From assembly GCA_041650805.1 (NCBI GenBank), contig JBAZKM010000003.1:160401-224400 (forward strand): 64,000 nucleotides of DNA, given 5' to 3'. The first letter of the stretch is position 1. Each line of letters starts with the position of its first letter. This document shows positions 47,595 to 56,747 of this stretch, piece after piece. Position numbers and translations under genes: made by a program. This DNA is from Candidatus Omnitrophota bacterium. GTDB lineage: Bacteria; Omnitrophota; Gorgyraeia; 2-01-FULL-45-10. Below the pieces are notes generated by a model. It did no database searches, was not told the origin of the DNA, and saw nothing but the letters and a program-made list of their open reading frames with translations.

Positions 47595-48794
47595 ATGAAC
47601 GAAGAACTGATCGCAGTACTTGAACATATGGAGCGCGAGAAGGGCATCGACAAAGAGCTGCTCTTTAAGGCGATAGAGTCCGCCCTTGTCAGCGCCGCCA
47701 GGAAGATACTCGGGAATAAAGAGGCCGATGTGACCGTCACCGTAGACAGGGCCACGGCCGAGATAAAGATCCTGAGCGACGGCAAGGAGATAAATTCCGC
47801 GGAGTTCGGGAGGATCGCCGCCCAGACTGCCAAGCAGGTCATAATACAGAAGATACGGGAGGCGGAGCGCGATATAGTGCTTGAGGATTATACCAAGCGT
47901 GTCGGCACCATCACCAACGGCGCCGTCCACAGGTTCGAAAAGGGCGATATCGTAGTGGACCTGGGGAAGACCGAGGCGATACTGCCGAAGTCCCAGCAGT
48001 GCCCTCGGGAAAGGTACAGGCAGGGTGACAGGGTACGGGCATACATACTGGAGGTCAACAAGACCTCTCACGGCCCGCAGGTGATCCTGTCGCGTTCCGA
48101 TGCGTCCTTCGTGAAGAAGTTATTCGAGATAGAGGTGCCGGAGATCACCGAGGGGATAGTGGAGGTCAGGGCCATATCCCGCGAGGCCGGCGAAAGGACG
48201 AAGATCGCCGTATGGTCCAAGGACGAGAAGGTGGATGCGGTAGGGGCATGCGTGGGCATGCGCGGCTCGCGTGTAAAGGATATAGTGCGGGAACTCCAGG
48301 GCGAAAGGGTCGACATAGTACGGTGGTCGGACGACATACGGGAGTACGTCAAGGCGGCGCTCTCCCCGGCAGAGATCCAGGAGATGAAGATCGACAAGGC
48401 CAATAAGAAGGTCGAAGCGATCCTGCCCGATGACCAGCTCTCGATAGGGATAGGTAAACACGGACAGAACGTGCGCCTTGCCTCGAAACTGACCGGTTGG
48501 GAGATAGATATACGGGGCAAAGAACCGAAGGTTAAGGTCGAGGTTAAGGCTGAGGAAGCGGTTCAGGAGGAAGCCGGGAGTTTGGAGTCAGGGGTTGGGA
48601 GTAAAGAAAAAACTAAAGAGATAAAGATCACGGACCTGGAAGGTGTCGGAGCGAAGACAGGCAAGGTCCTGACAGAGGCCGGTTACGATACGGTGGAGAA
48701 GATAAAGGCCCTTACGATAGAAGACATGACGAAACTCGAAGGCATAGGGAAGAAGACGGCGGAGAAGATACTGAAGTCGGCAAAGGAGCTATAG
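47595..48794 (+). CDS. nusA: Transcription termination/antitermination protein NusA
   Basis: NusA binds RNA polymerase and RNA and modulates pausing, termination and rRNA antitermination. N-terminal polymerase-binding domain, S1 domain (about residues 130-200), two KH domains (ACVGMRGSRVKDIVRELQGE and LSIGIGKHGQNVRLASKLTGWEIDI), then a C-terminal helix-hairpin-helix part (GVGAKTGKVLTEAGYDTVEKI). The linker before that last part holds a heptamer array (48576-48603) read as GSLESGVGS. In E. coli NusA represses its own operon through the leader, and the hairpin before rimP could serve such control. infB starts on its last stop base. Confidence 0.97.
   Translation: MNEELIAVLEHMEREKGIDKELLFKAIESALVSAARKILGNKEADVTVTVDRATAEIKILSDGKEINSAEFGRIAAQTAKQVIIQKIREAERDIVLEDYTKRVGTITNGAVHRFEKGDIVVDLGKTEAILPKSQQCPRERYRQGDRVRAYILEVNKTSHGPQVILSRSDASFVKKLFEIEVPEITEGIVEVRAISREAGERTKIAVWSKDEKVDAVGACVGMRGSRVKDIVRELQGERVDIVRWSDDIREYVKAALSPAEIQEMKIDKANKKVEAILPDDQLSIGIGKHGQNVRLASKLTGWEIDIRGKEPKVKVEVKAEEAVQEEAGSLESGVGSKEKTKEIKITDLEGVGAKTGKVLTEAGYDTVEKIKALTIEDMTKLEGIGKKTAEKILKSAKEL
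48576..48603. repeat. Heptamer array in nusA (GGGAGTT type)
   Basis: Four units (GGGAGTT, TGGAGTC, AGGGGTT, GGGAGTA) at a 7-bp period, the reverse complement of the AACTCCC unit in the giant gene. It is read in frame in the linker between the KH and helix-hairpin-helix parts; both orientations of this unit are free of stop codons. Confidence 0.85.
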
Positions 48795-51022
48795 TGAAGA
48801 AAGAGAAAGAAGTTAAAAAGAAGAGACCGGTGGCTAAAGCAGCGGAAGTTAAACCGAAGACGAAGAAAGTTGCGGCGAAGACGGCTTCCGTGAAGAAAAA
48901 GGCACCTGTCAAAAAGGTTATCGAGAAAGAAGCGCCTGTTCTTAAAGCAGCGAAGATCGAAGTCAAAAAAGAGGCGCCGAAAGTATCGATAAGACCGCAG
49001 GCCCCGGTCACGCCAACGGTAACGGTCAAGAAAGAGGTCCCGCCGGCCCCAAAGCCGGTCATGCCGCCGAAACCTATTCCCGCGGAAAAACCTCTGCCTC
49101 CAAAGCCGGTACAAAAGGCGGCGCCTGCCGCTCCTGTTATAAAGGAGAAGGCGGCCCCGCCTCCTCCGCCTAAGCCCGAATTGAAACCGCCACCGCCGCC
49201 TGAAGTGAAGATAGAGGTGAAACCGCAGGCAGCCGAGCCGCCCAAACCCAGGATACTGGAATTCGAAGTCCCCATCTCACTGAAAGATCTGGCCCTGAAG
49301 ATCGGTGTCAGGGCCAATGAGCTCATATTGAAATTGATGGCGAAGAATATCATGGTCACCATAACCCAGAATATAGCCGAAGACCTCGTTGAAAATATAT
49401 TGAAGGAGTACAACATAGAATACAGGAAGCCGGCCAAAGTCGAAGAGCAGGTCGCGAGAGAGCACATGGAGGCGGAGGAGAAGCAGGACCTGCAACACAT
49501 CGTATCGCGCCCGCCTGTGGTCACGTTCATGGGCCACGTCGACCACGGCAAGACGAGCCTCCTCGACTTCATACGCAAAACGCGTGTCGCGGACAAGGAG
49601 AAGGGCGGCATAACCCAGCATATAGGCGCATACGAAGCGAAGATAAAAAAGGGTTCGGTGACCTTCCTCGACACGCCCGGTCATGAGGCCTTCACGGCCA
49701 TGAGGGCGCGCGGGGCCAACGCTACCGATGTCGTGGTCCTGGTAGTCGCCGCCGACGACGGCATCATGCCGCAGACGAAAGAGGCGATCGACCACGCAAG
49801 GGCGGCGGGCGTCCCTATAGTGGTGGCCATAAATAAATGCGACCTGCCGTCGGCCAACATAGAGAAGGTCAAAGGGCAGCTATCGCAGGTAGGCCTGAGC
49901 CCGGAGGGCTGGGGCGGGAAGACGATCACCGTCCCCGTATCCGCCAAGACGGGCGAAGGGGTAGATGCTCTTCTTGAGATGCTCCTCCTGGAATCGGAGC
50001 TCCTTGAATTAAAGGCAAACCCGCACCTCAGGGCGCGCGGTGTCGTCATAGAGGGAAAGCTGTCGAGCGGCCAGGGGCCGGTCGCAACCGTCCTGGTGAA
50101 GAACGGTACTCTGAAGGTCGGGGACATGGTATTGAGCGGCATGCACTACGGCAGGGTCAAGGCGATGATGGACCACACGGGCAAACGCATATCAGAGGCA
50201 CCGCCCTCGAAGCCGGTCAGCATACTCGGCCTTTCCGGGGTCCCGATGGCCGGAGATGAGTTCTTCGCCGTAAAAGACGAGAGGAAGGCGCGCACGCTCT
50301 CACTCCTGAAGCAGGATGAGGCGCGCACGAGGAAGATGAAGCTGTCGAGAAGGGTGACGCTCGAAGATTTCTACAAGCAGATGAAGAACGGCGCCGCGAA
50401 AGAGCTGGCCATAATACTCAAGGGCGATGTCCAGGGATCGATCGAGGCGCTCCAGCAGTCGCTTATGGACATGGGCACATCGGAGGTCAAGGTCCATATC
50501 ATCCACTCCGATGTCGGGAATATCAATGAGTCCGACATCATGCTTGCGATGGTGTCGAACGCGGTCATCATGGGTTTCAACGTGAGGGTGGATGAGGGGG
50601 CCGAGGCCCTGGCCGCCAAAGAGGACATAGAGATAAAGCTGTACGGTATCATATACGAGGCGATCCAGGATGTTATGGCGGCCATGGAAGGGCTTCTGGA
50701 ACCGTTCTCCAAGGAGGTCTTCCTGGGCCGCGCGGTCGTCAAGCAGGTCTTCAAGGTATCGAAGGCCGGTACGATAGCGGGCTGTTCGGTGGTCAAGGGA
50801 AAGATAGCCAGGAGCGGCCTGACGAAATTGATACGCAATAAAGAGGTCATATACCAGGGCAAGATAGCGTCGCTCAAACGTTTCAAGGACGACGCGCGTG
50901 ACGTAGCCGAAGGGTTCGAATGCGGCATAGGTCTGGATAGGCACGATGATATTCGTGAAGGCGATATCATCGAGCAGCACCAGATCGAGAAGGTGGCCCG
51001 GCGGCTTGAGGCGAGGAAATAG
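48794..51022 (+). CDS. infB: Translation initiation factor IF-2
   Basis: GTPase that brings initiator tRNA to the ribosome. A Lys/Ala/Pro-rich tail of about 155 residues (AAPAAPVIKEKAAPPPPPKPE-like) precedes the IF2 N-domain. The G motifs are GHVDHGKTSL, DTPGHEAF and NKCDL, followed by domains II-IV. The start is GTG overlapping the nusA stop by one base. The length of 742 residues is in the normal range. Confidence 0.97.
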   Translation: MKKEKEVKKKRPVAKAAEVKPKTKKVAAKTASVKKKAPVKKVIEKEAPVLKAAKIEVKKEAPKVSIRPQAPVTPTVTVKKEVPPAPKPVMPPKPIPAEKPLPPKPVQKAAPAAPVIKEKAAPPPPPKPELKPPPPPEVKIEVKPQAAEPPKPRILEFEVPISLKDLALKIGVRANELILKLMAKNIMVTITQNIAEDLVENILKEYNIEYRKPAKVEEQVAREHMEAEEKQDLQHIVSRPPVVTFMGHVDHGKTSLLDFIRKTRVADKEKGGITQHIGAYEAKIKKGSVTFLDTPGHEAFTAMRARGANATDVVVLVVAADDGIMPQTKEAIDHARAAGVPIVVAINKCDLPSANIEKVKGQLSQVGLSPEGWGGKTITVPVSAKTGEGVDALLEMLLLESELLELKANPHLRARGVVIEGKLSSGQGPVATVLVKNGTLKVGDMVLSGMHYGRVKAMMDHTGKRISEAPPSKPVSILGLSGVPMAGDEFFAVKDERKARTLSLLKQDEARTRKMKLSRRVTLEDFYKQMKNGAAKELAIILKGDVQGSIEALQQSLMDMGTSEVKVHIIHSDVGNINESDIMLAMVSNAVIMGFNVRVDEGAEALAAKEDIEIKLYGIIYEAIQDVMAAMEGLLEPFSKEVFLGRAVVKQVFKVSKAGTIAGCSVVKGKIARSGLTKLIRNKEVIYQGKIASLKRFKDDARDVAEGFECGIGLDRHDDIREGDIIEQHQIEKVARRLEARK

Positions 51023-51023
51023 C

Positions 51024-52007
51024 ATGGAGAAGCGGATACTGAGCGGGATGAGGCCTACGGGGAAACTGCACATAGGCCATCTTGTGGGCGCCCTGACGAA
51101 CTGGGCGAAACTGCAGGATTCGTACAAATGTTTTTACATGATCGCGGACTGGCATGCCCTTATGAGCGAGTACGAGAATCCCAAGGGGATGAGCGAGAAT
51201 AGTTTCGAAGTGGCCCGCGACTTCATAGCCGCCGGCCTTGACCCGGAAAGATCGGTGATATTCATCCAGTCGCATGTGCCGGAGCACCTGGAGCTTGCCA
51301 TGGTATTCTCGGACATCACGCCCCTGTCGTGGGTGGAGCGCTGCCCTACATATAAGGAGCAGCTGCGCGAGCTTAAAGGGCGCGAACTTACCACTTACGG
51401 TTTCCTGGGCTACCCGGTGCTCCAGGCAGCGGACATAGCCGTTTACCGGGCAGGCCATGTCCCTGTCGGGATAGACCAGCTTCCGCACCTGGAGCTGACG
51501 CGGGAGATCATACGCAAGTTCAACACCCTGTATAAGAAGAACGTATTCCCGGAGCCGGAACCGATCCTGACGAAGACGCCGAAGCTTCTGGGCCTGGACA
51601 ACAGGAAGATGTCGAAGAGTTATAAGAATTTCATCGCGCTGGCCGATACGCCCGAGGTCGTTTCCAAAAAAGTGGCGCAGATGATAACCGATCCCGAGAG
51701 GATAAAATTGGCCGACAAGGGCCATCCCGACATATGCAATGTCTTCAGCTACTATATGATATTCGGCAGCGAGACGCTCAGAAAAGACGCCAGGTACTGG
51801 TGCGAGAACGCAAAGAAGGGGTGCACGGAATGCAAGAAGTGCCTGGCCGGTGTCATCATAGAGACCCTTGAGCCGATACGCGAAAGGCGCTCTGTGCTTT
51901 CGGATGACAATATAGCGGATATATTAAAGGAAGGGGCAAAGAAGGCCCGTGCCGCGGCCTCGGAGACGATGGACGAGGTTAAGCGGCTTATAAATTTCGT
52001 AAAATGA
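51024..52007 (+). CDS. trpS: Tryptophan--tRNA ligase
   Basis: Class I synthetase charging tRNA-Trp. The HIGH-type motif is in RPTGKLHIGHLVGAL, and KMSKS is exact in NRKMSKSYKNFIAL. Four cysteines near the C-terminus (CENAKKGCTECKKC) may form a metal site, a feature of some TrpRS variants. I chose the ATG at 51024, 1 bp after the infB stop, although the frame is open into infB. It overlaps scpA by 4 bp. Confidence 0.96.
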   Translation: MEKRILSGMRPTGKLHIGHLVGALTNWAKLQDSYKCFYMIADWHALMSEYENPKGMSENSFEVARDFIAAGLDPERSVIFIQSHVPEHLELAMVFSDITPLSWVERCPTYKEQLRELKGRELTTYGFLGYPVLQAADIAVYRAGHVPVGIDQLPHLELTREIIRKFNTLYKKNVFPEPEPILTKTPKLLGLDNRKMSKSYKNFIALADTPEVVSKKVAQMITDPERIKLADKGHPDICNVFSYYMIFGSETLRKDARYWCENAKKGCTECKKCLAGVIIETLEPIRERRSVLSDDNIADILKEGAKKARAAASETMDEVKRLINFVK

Positions 52008-52768
52008 CTTACAAAGTAAAGCTCGAAGTATTCGAAGGTCCGCTCGATCTCCTTCTCTATCTTATCAAAAAAGAGGAGATCGACATCTATGATATACCGA
52101 TCACGAAGATCACGGACCAGTACCTGGAGTATATCGAGCTGATGCAATTGCTCGATCTTAATATAGCGGGCGAGTTCCTGGTGATGGCCGCGACGCTCAT
52201 ACACATAAAGTCGAAGATGCTCCTCCCGCCGGACCAGCAGGAAGGCGAAGGCGAAGAAGAGCAGGACCCGAGGGCGGAGCTCGTGAAACGCCTCCTCGAG
52301 TACAAGCAGTTCAAGGAAGCGGCCTCCGAGCTGTCGCAGATGGAATCGCACCACAAGCATTTTTTCGCGCGTGCCGGGACGCCTCCGGATGATATCGAAG
52401 CCCTCCCGCCCGCCGACATAGGCAAGGTGGAATTCTTCGAGGCCAGCTTATTCGACCTGATCACCGCGTTCACCAAGATATTGAAAGACATCCCGAAAGA
52501 TGTCTTTCACAAGGTGATCAAGGACGAATTCACCGTCTCGGAAAAGATACACGACGTCCTGCACATGCTGGTAGACAGGCCTAAGATGTATTTCACGGAC
52601 CTCTTCAGGGCGGCTAAGAGCAAATTTGAGATAATAACCATATTCCTGGCGGTGCTCGAGCTCATCCGTCTCAAGGAGATAGTGGTGAGACAGACGTCGC
52701 AGTTCGGTGAGATAGAGATAATAAGGAACGTGGAACCTGTAAAACCTTCGGGTGGGACTAATGGATAA
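52004..52768 (+). CDS. scpA: Segregation and condensation protein A
   Basis: Kleisin subunit that bridges SMC heads for chromosome segregation. The N-terminal signature KLEVFEGPLDLLLYLIKKEEIDIYDIPI is diagnostic, with an acidic middle and a winged-helix end (FLAVLELIRLKEI). The length of 254 residues is typical. It starts in the trpS stop and overlaps scpB by 8 bp. Confidence 0.96.
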   Translation: MTYKVKLEVFEGPLDLLLYLIKKEEIDIYDIPITKITDQYLEYIELMQLLDLNIAGEFLVMAATLIHIKSKMLLPPDQQEGEGEEEQDPRAELVKRLLEYKQFKEAASELSQMESHHKHFFARAGTPPDDIEALPPADIGKVEFFEASLFDLITAFTKILKDIPKDVFHKVIKDEFTVSEKIHDVLHMLVDRPKMYFTDLFRAAKSKFEIITIFLAVLELIRLKEIVVRQTSQFGEIEIIRNVEPVKPSGGTNG

Positions 52769-53426
52769 AGAAGAAGCCAAAAGGATAATCGAGGCATTGC
52801 TATTCGTGAGCGACAAACCGGTGTCGATCGACGCCCTGCGCGAAGTGCTCAAGGGTATAGAGGCGACCGAGATACGGGGATTGATAGAGGCGCTTAACGG
52901 AGAATATGCCTCCTCCGCGAGGAGTTTCAGCATAAAGGAGATAGCCGGCGGTTTCCAGATGATGACCGACCCTATCTATTCGAAATCGATATCGGCGCTC
53001 TATAAGAGGCCGCCGGACCGGCTCACCGGCCCGGGGCTTGAGACGCTCGCCATCATAGCGTACAAGCAGCCTATAACGCGGAACGAGATAGAGGCGATAA
53101 GGGGTGTCAACGTAGACGGCGTATTGGGCACGCTGGAAGAACGCGGGCTGATCAGGACCAGGGGGCGTCTGGAGGCGCCCGGCCGCCCGATGCTTTACGG
53201 CACTACGAGCGAATTCCTGCAGCACTTCGGTCTGAAGTCGCTAGAGGAGCTGCCCAAGCTGAAAGAGTTCAAGGAGAGCGACCTAGATTTTGTCAGAGAA
53301 TCGGAAAAACATCAGGTGATCGATAAAACGAGCGGGAAGGCGGAAAGCGTTCCGGTAGAGGAACCGTCCGGCATTGTCAAGGAGGAGAATAGCGATGGAC
53401 CTAAAGAGATTGCGCCGAATAGTTGA
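52761..53426 (+). CDS. scpB: Segregation and condensation protein B
   Basis: Binds ScpA in the SMC-ScpAB complex. Two winged-helix domains are visible: EEAKRIIEALLFVSDKPVS at the start, and LETLAIIAYKQPITRNEIEAIRGVNVDGVL followed by LIRTRGRLEAPGRPMLYGTT. A polar tail of about 40 residues follows. The ATG at 52761 has a GGGTGG site; a GTG 9 bp earlier is possible. It overlaps pheA by 32 bp. Confidence 0.95.
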   Translation: MDKEEAKRIIEALLFVSDKPVSIDALREVLKGIEATEIRGLIEALNGEYASSARSFSIKEIAGGFQMMTDPIYSKSISALYKRPPDRLTGPGLETLAIIAYKQPITRNEIEAIRGVNVDGVLGTLEERGLIRTRGRLEAPGRPMLYGTTSEFLQHFGLKSLEELPKLKEFKESDLDFVRESEKHQVIDKTSGKAESVPVEEPSGIVKEENSDGPKEIAPNS

Positions 53427-54465
53427 CGCGATAGACGCCGGGATATTGAAGCTTCTGAATAAGAGGGCAAAGGTCATATCCGATATAGGCAGGATAAAGG
53501 CAAAGAGCAGGAGATCGGTATATGTGCCGCACCGGGAGGCGGAGGTATATGATAAGCTGGTCTCGAAGAACAGGGGGCCGCTCCCGAACGAATCTGTCAT
53601 AGCCGTGTTCAGGGAGATAATGTCCGGGTCTCTCGCCCTGGAAAAGCCGACCGTCATCGCATACCTGGGGCCCGAGGCCACTTTCACCCATATGGCGGCT
53701 CTTAAGAAGTTCGGCTCCAGTGTCACATACAAGAGCTGTGACACCATAACCGATGTATTTTCCGAGGTGGAGAAAGGCCGGGCCGATTACGGCGTCGTCC
53801 CGATAGAGAATTCGTGGGAGGGGGCCATAAGCCATACCCTCGACATGCTCATAGATTCGGACCTAAAGGTCTGTTCGGAGATATTCCTGGATATATCGCA
53901 CAGCCTTCTATCCAGGGAGGCGGACAAGAGCAGGATAAGAAGGATATATTCGAAACCCGAGGTCTTCGGCCAATGCAGGATATGGATAGAGTCGAATATG
54001 CCGAAGGCTGAGCTCGTGGATGCCTCGAGCACGACAAAGGCCGCCGAGATAGCTTCCGGCCAGAAGGGGTCCGCCTGCATAGCGAGCGAACTCGCCGCAG
54101 GACATTACGGGCTTAAGGTCCTTGAGAGCGGCATAGAGGATAGCGCCCATAATGTGACGCGCTTCCTTGTCATAGGTAAGACGGACGCGGAACGGACGAA
54201 GAACGACAAGACGTCCATAATGCTCTCCGTGAAGGATAAGGTAGGAGCGTTGCACGACATACTCGTGCCGTTCAAAAGATACGGGATAAACCTGACGAAG
54301 ATAGAATCGAGGCCTTCAAAGGTGAGGGCCTGGGAGTACTATTTCTTTGTCGATCTCGAAGGTCATTACAGCGATCCGAAAGTATCCAGGGCGCTCGATA
54401 TGCTGAGGAAGAACTCTGCGCACCTCAAGATACTCGGATCGTATCCGGCGGGAAATGGAGCATAA
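53395..54465 (+). CDS. pheA: Chorismate mutase / prephenate dehydratase (P-protein)
   Basis: Bifunctional enzyme to phenylpyruvate. Residues 1-85 form an AroQ-type chorismate mutase (LRRIVDAIDAGILKLLNKRAKVISDIGRIK). Prephenate dehydratase follows (VIAYLGPEATFTHMAA, VPIENSWEGAISHTLD). The C-terminal ACT domain for phenylalanine control has the ESRP motif (KIESRP). The start ATG 53395 with GGAGGAG upstream lies inside the scpB end. The length of 356 residues fits the family. Confidence 0.96.
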   Translation: MDLKRLRRIVDAIDAGILKLLNKRAKVISDIGRIKAKSRRSVYVPHREAEVYDKLVSKNRGPLPNESVIAVFREIMSGSLALEKPTVIAYLGPEATFTHMAALKKFGSSVTYKSCDTITDVFSEVEKGRADYGVVPIENSWEGAISHTLDMLIDSDLKVCSEIFLDISHSLLSREADKSRIRRIYSKPEVFGQCRIWIESNMPKAELVDASSTTKAAEIASGQKGSACIASELAAGHYGLKVLESGIEDSAHNVTRFLVIGKTDAERTKNDKTSIMLSVKDKVGALHDILVPFKRYGINLTKIESRPSKVRAWEYYFFVDLEGHYSDPKVSRALDMLRKNSAHLKILGSYPAGNGA

Positions 54466-54472
54466 CTAAATA

Positions 54473-54549
54473 GTCACCAAGTCACCAGGTCACAAAGTCA
54501 CCAGTGAAAGCTTTTACGGGTGACGTGGTGACCTGGTGTCCTGGTGACC
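54473..54549. repeat. Inverted octamer element between pheA and hisC
   Basis: Four GTCACCAA/GTCACCAG-type units (54473-54504) and four GGTGACCT-type units (54518-54549) face each other around a spacer GTGAAAGCTTTTACGG. The same spacer recurs at 56678-56737. The element would form a long hairpin in RNA. Confidence 0.9.
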
Positions 54550-54565
54550 AAATAAGCTATATACT

Positions 54566-55657
54566 ATGAAAAATCTTGTGCGAAAGAACATACTGGGCGT
54601 CAAACCGTACGTCCCCGGGAAACCGATAGAGGAAGTCGAGAGGGAGCTGGGCCTTAAGGACGTCATCAAGCTGGCGTCCAACGAGAGCTGCCTCGGCCCT
54701 TCGCCCAGGGCGCTGGCCGCGGTAAGGAAGAACCTGGGTAAGATAAACCGGTATCCTGACGCCTCATCTTTCTATCTTAAGGAGAGGACGGCGAAGTTCC
54801 TCGGCGTGAAGCCGGATAATCTCGTATTCGGGAACGGTTCTGATGAGATCATCTGCCTTGCGCTCAGGGTCTTTGCCGGGGAAGGCGACGAGGTCATAAT
54901 AGCCCGTCCCACCTTCCTTATCTATGAGATCGCCTCTCAGATCCAGAACGCTACGGCAAAGTTCGTTCCCCTGACGGCCGATTTCAGGTATGATCTCAAC
55001 GCGATGAAGAGGGCGGTAACCGCAAAGACGAAGATCATCTTCATCGCCAACCCGGATAACCCGACAGGCACCTATGTCACGAAGGCGGAGCTTGACGAAT
55101 TCTTCGACGGGCTTCCCGATAAGGTGGTCGTATTCCTGGATGAAGCGTATTTTGAGTTCGCCGATCACGGCCGGAAGGACTATCCGAACGGTCTCGATTA
55201 TATCAAGCGCCCGAACGTCATAGTATCGAGGTCTTTTTCGAAGGCGTACGGCCTCGCCGGCCTCAGGGTAGGTTACGGCGTAGCCAACCCCGGTATCATA
55301 AGTTACATCGAGCGTGTGCGAGAGCCGTTCAACGTGAATATACTGGCCCAGGCAGGGGCTCTTGCCGCCCTTGACGATGCCGCCTTCCTCAAGAGGAAGC
55401 TGGCGCATGTGGCCAAAGAGAAGGAATTTCTCTATTCTGCCTTCGGCTCCATGGGACTCCGGTATGTCCCGAGCGCGACGAATTTTATACTCGTAGACGT
55501 AAAGAAGGACTGCAAGACCGTCTTCGGCGGACTGCTGAAGAGGGGCGTGATAGTGCGCGATATGAAGGCGTGGGGCATGGATACGTTCATCCGCGTCACG
55601 GTCGGCACGCGTGCGGAGAATCGTAAGTTCATTAAAGCGCTCAGGGGGGCATTATGA
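54566..55657 (+). CDS. hisC: Histidinol-phosphate aminotransferase
   Basis: PLP aminotransferase of histidine synthesis; related enzymes also use aromatic substrates. Motifs: ASNESCLGPSP at the start, NPDNPTGTYV, FLDEAYFEF, and the PLP lysine in SRSFSKAYGLAGLRVGYG. The length of 363 residues is standard. Its place between pheA and DAHP synthase/tyrA suggests it may also serve as the aromatic aminotransferase of the phenylalanine/tyrosine branch. There is no clear ribosome binding site; an octamer element lies upstream. Confidence 0.93.
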   Translation: MKNLVRKNILGVKPYVPGKPIEEVERELGLKDVIKLASNESCLGPSPRALAAVRKNLGKINRYPDASSFYLKERTAKFLGVKPDNLVFGNGSDEIICLALRVFAGEGDEVIIARPTFLIYEIASQIQNATAKFVPLTADFRYDLNAMKRAVTAKTKIIFIANPDNPTGTYVTKAELDEFFDGLPDKVVVFLDEAYFEFADHGRKDYPNGLDYIKRPNVIVSRSFSKAYGLAGLRVGYGVANPGIISYIERVREPFNVNILAQAGALAALDDAAFLKRKLAHVAKEKEFLYSAFGSMGLRYVPSATNFILVDVKKDCKTVFGGLLKRGVIVRDMKAWGMDTFIRVTVGTRAENRKFIKALRGAL

Positions 55658-56670
55658 TAATAGTATTGCGGCCCGACGCAACGAAGAAACAGCTGGACCA
55701 CATAGTCGCCAGGATAAAGAAACTTAAACTGAAACCGTGGATATCCAAAGGCGTAGAGCGGACAATCATCGGGGTGATAGGGGAAGAGGACGTGATACGC
55801 GCTCAGCCGCTGGAAGTATTCCCCGGCGTAGAGCGAGTATTGTCGATACTGAAACCGTACAAGCTGGCGTCACGCGATCTCAATAAAGAGGGAACCGTAG
55901 TCGATGCCGGCGGCGGTGTGAAGGTGGGCGGCAAAGAGATAGTCGTGATGGCCGGTCCGTGTTCGGTCGAGAACAGGCCGCTGCTGCTGGAGATAGCGCG
56001 GGCGGTAAAAAAGGCGGGCGCCAAAGTGCTGCGGGGCGGCGCATTCAAGCCCAGGACGTCACCGTACGCGTTCCAGGGGCTCGGCCTGAAAGGGCTCAAG
56101 CTTCTTGCGGAGGCGAAGACCGAGACGGGGCTCCTTATCGTCACCGAGCTGATGGATATACGGGACCTCGATGCCGTGCTGAAGTATGCCGACATAATAC
56201 AGATCGGCGCCAGGAACATGCAGAACTTCAACCTCCTGAAAGAGGTCGGGAAGTCGAAGAAGCCCGTGCTCCTCAAGCGCGGTATGGCGAATACGGTGAA
56301 AGAGTTCCTGATGTCAGCCGAATATATACTTTCAGAAGGTAACTTTAAGGTCATACTCTGCGAGAGGGGTATAAGGACGTTCGAGGATGCCACGCGTTTT
56401 ACGCTCGATATAAGCGCCGTGCCTGTCGTAAAGAACCTGAGCCACCTGCCCATAATCGTAGATCCGTCGCACGCGACCGGTAAGTGGGGGCTTGTGGGCG
56501 CATGCGCGAAGGCAGGGTTGGCCGCAGGGGCGGACGGCCTCATAATCGAAGTCCACCCTAATCCGGAAGAGGCATTTTCTGACGGAGAACAGTCGCTCTA
56601 TCCTAAAAACTTCGCGTCTCTCATGGGCGAACTGCGCAAGGTAGCGAAGGCGGTAGGAAGGGAGATGTAA
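55654..56670 (+). CDS. aroF: 3-deoxy-7-phosphoheptulonate synthase (type I beta)
   Basis: First step of aromatic synthesis from phosphoenolpyruvate and erythrose-4-phosphate. An N-terminal ferredoxin-like regulatory domain (residues 1-75, IIVLRPDATKKQLDHIVARI) is followed by the barrel with MAGPCSVENR, RGGAFKPRTSPYAFQG and DPSHATGK. This domain order is that of the Thermotoga/Bacillus-type enzyme, where the extra domain mediates feedback inhibition. It overlaps hisC by 4 bp. Confidence 0.95.
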   Translation: MIIVLRPDATKKQLDHIVARIKKLKLKPWISKGVERTIIGVIGEEDVIRAQPLEVFPGVERVLSILKPYKLASRDLNKEGTVVDAGGGVKVGGKEIVVMAGPCSVENRPLLLEIARAVKKAGAKVLRGGAFKPRTSPYAFQGLGLKGLKLLAEAKTETGLLIVTELMDIRDLDAVLKYADIIQIGARNMQNFNLLKEVGKSKKPVLLKRGMANTVKEFLMSAEYILSEGNFKVILCERGIRTFEDATRFTLDISAVPVVKNLSHLPIIVDPSHATGKWGLVGACAKAGLAAGADGLIIEVHPNPEEAFSDGEQSLYPKNFASLMGELRKVAKAVGREM

Positions 56671-56677
56671 CATTCAT

Positions 56678-56737
56678 GTCACAAAGTCACCAGTGAAAGC
56701 TTTTACGGGTGACCTGGTGACGGGTGACCTGGTGACC
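56678..56737. repeat. Inverted octamer element between DAHP synthase and tyrA
   Basis: Second, shorter copy of the 54473-54549 element with the same spacer. Left arm of two units, right arm of three to four GGTGACCT/GGGTGAC units. It ends 10 bp before tyrA. Confidence 0.88.
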
Positions 56738-56747
56738 GAGAGGCTAT

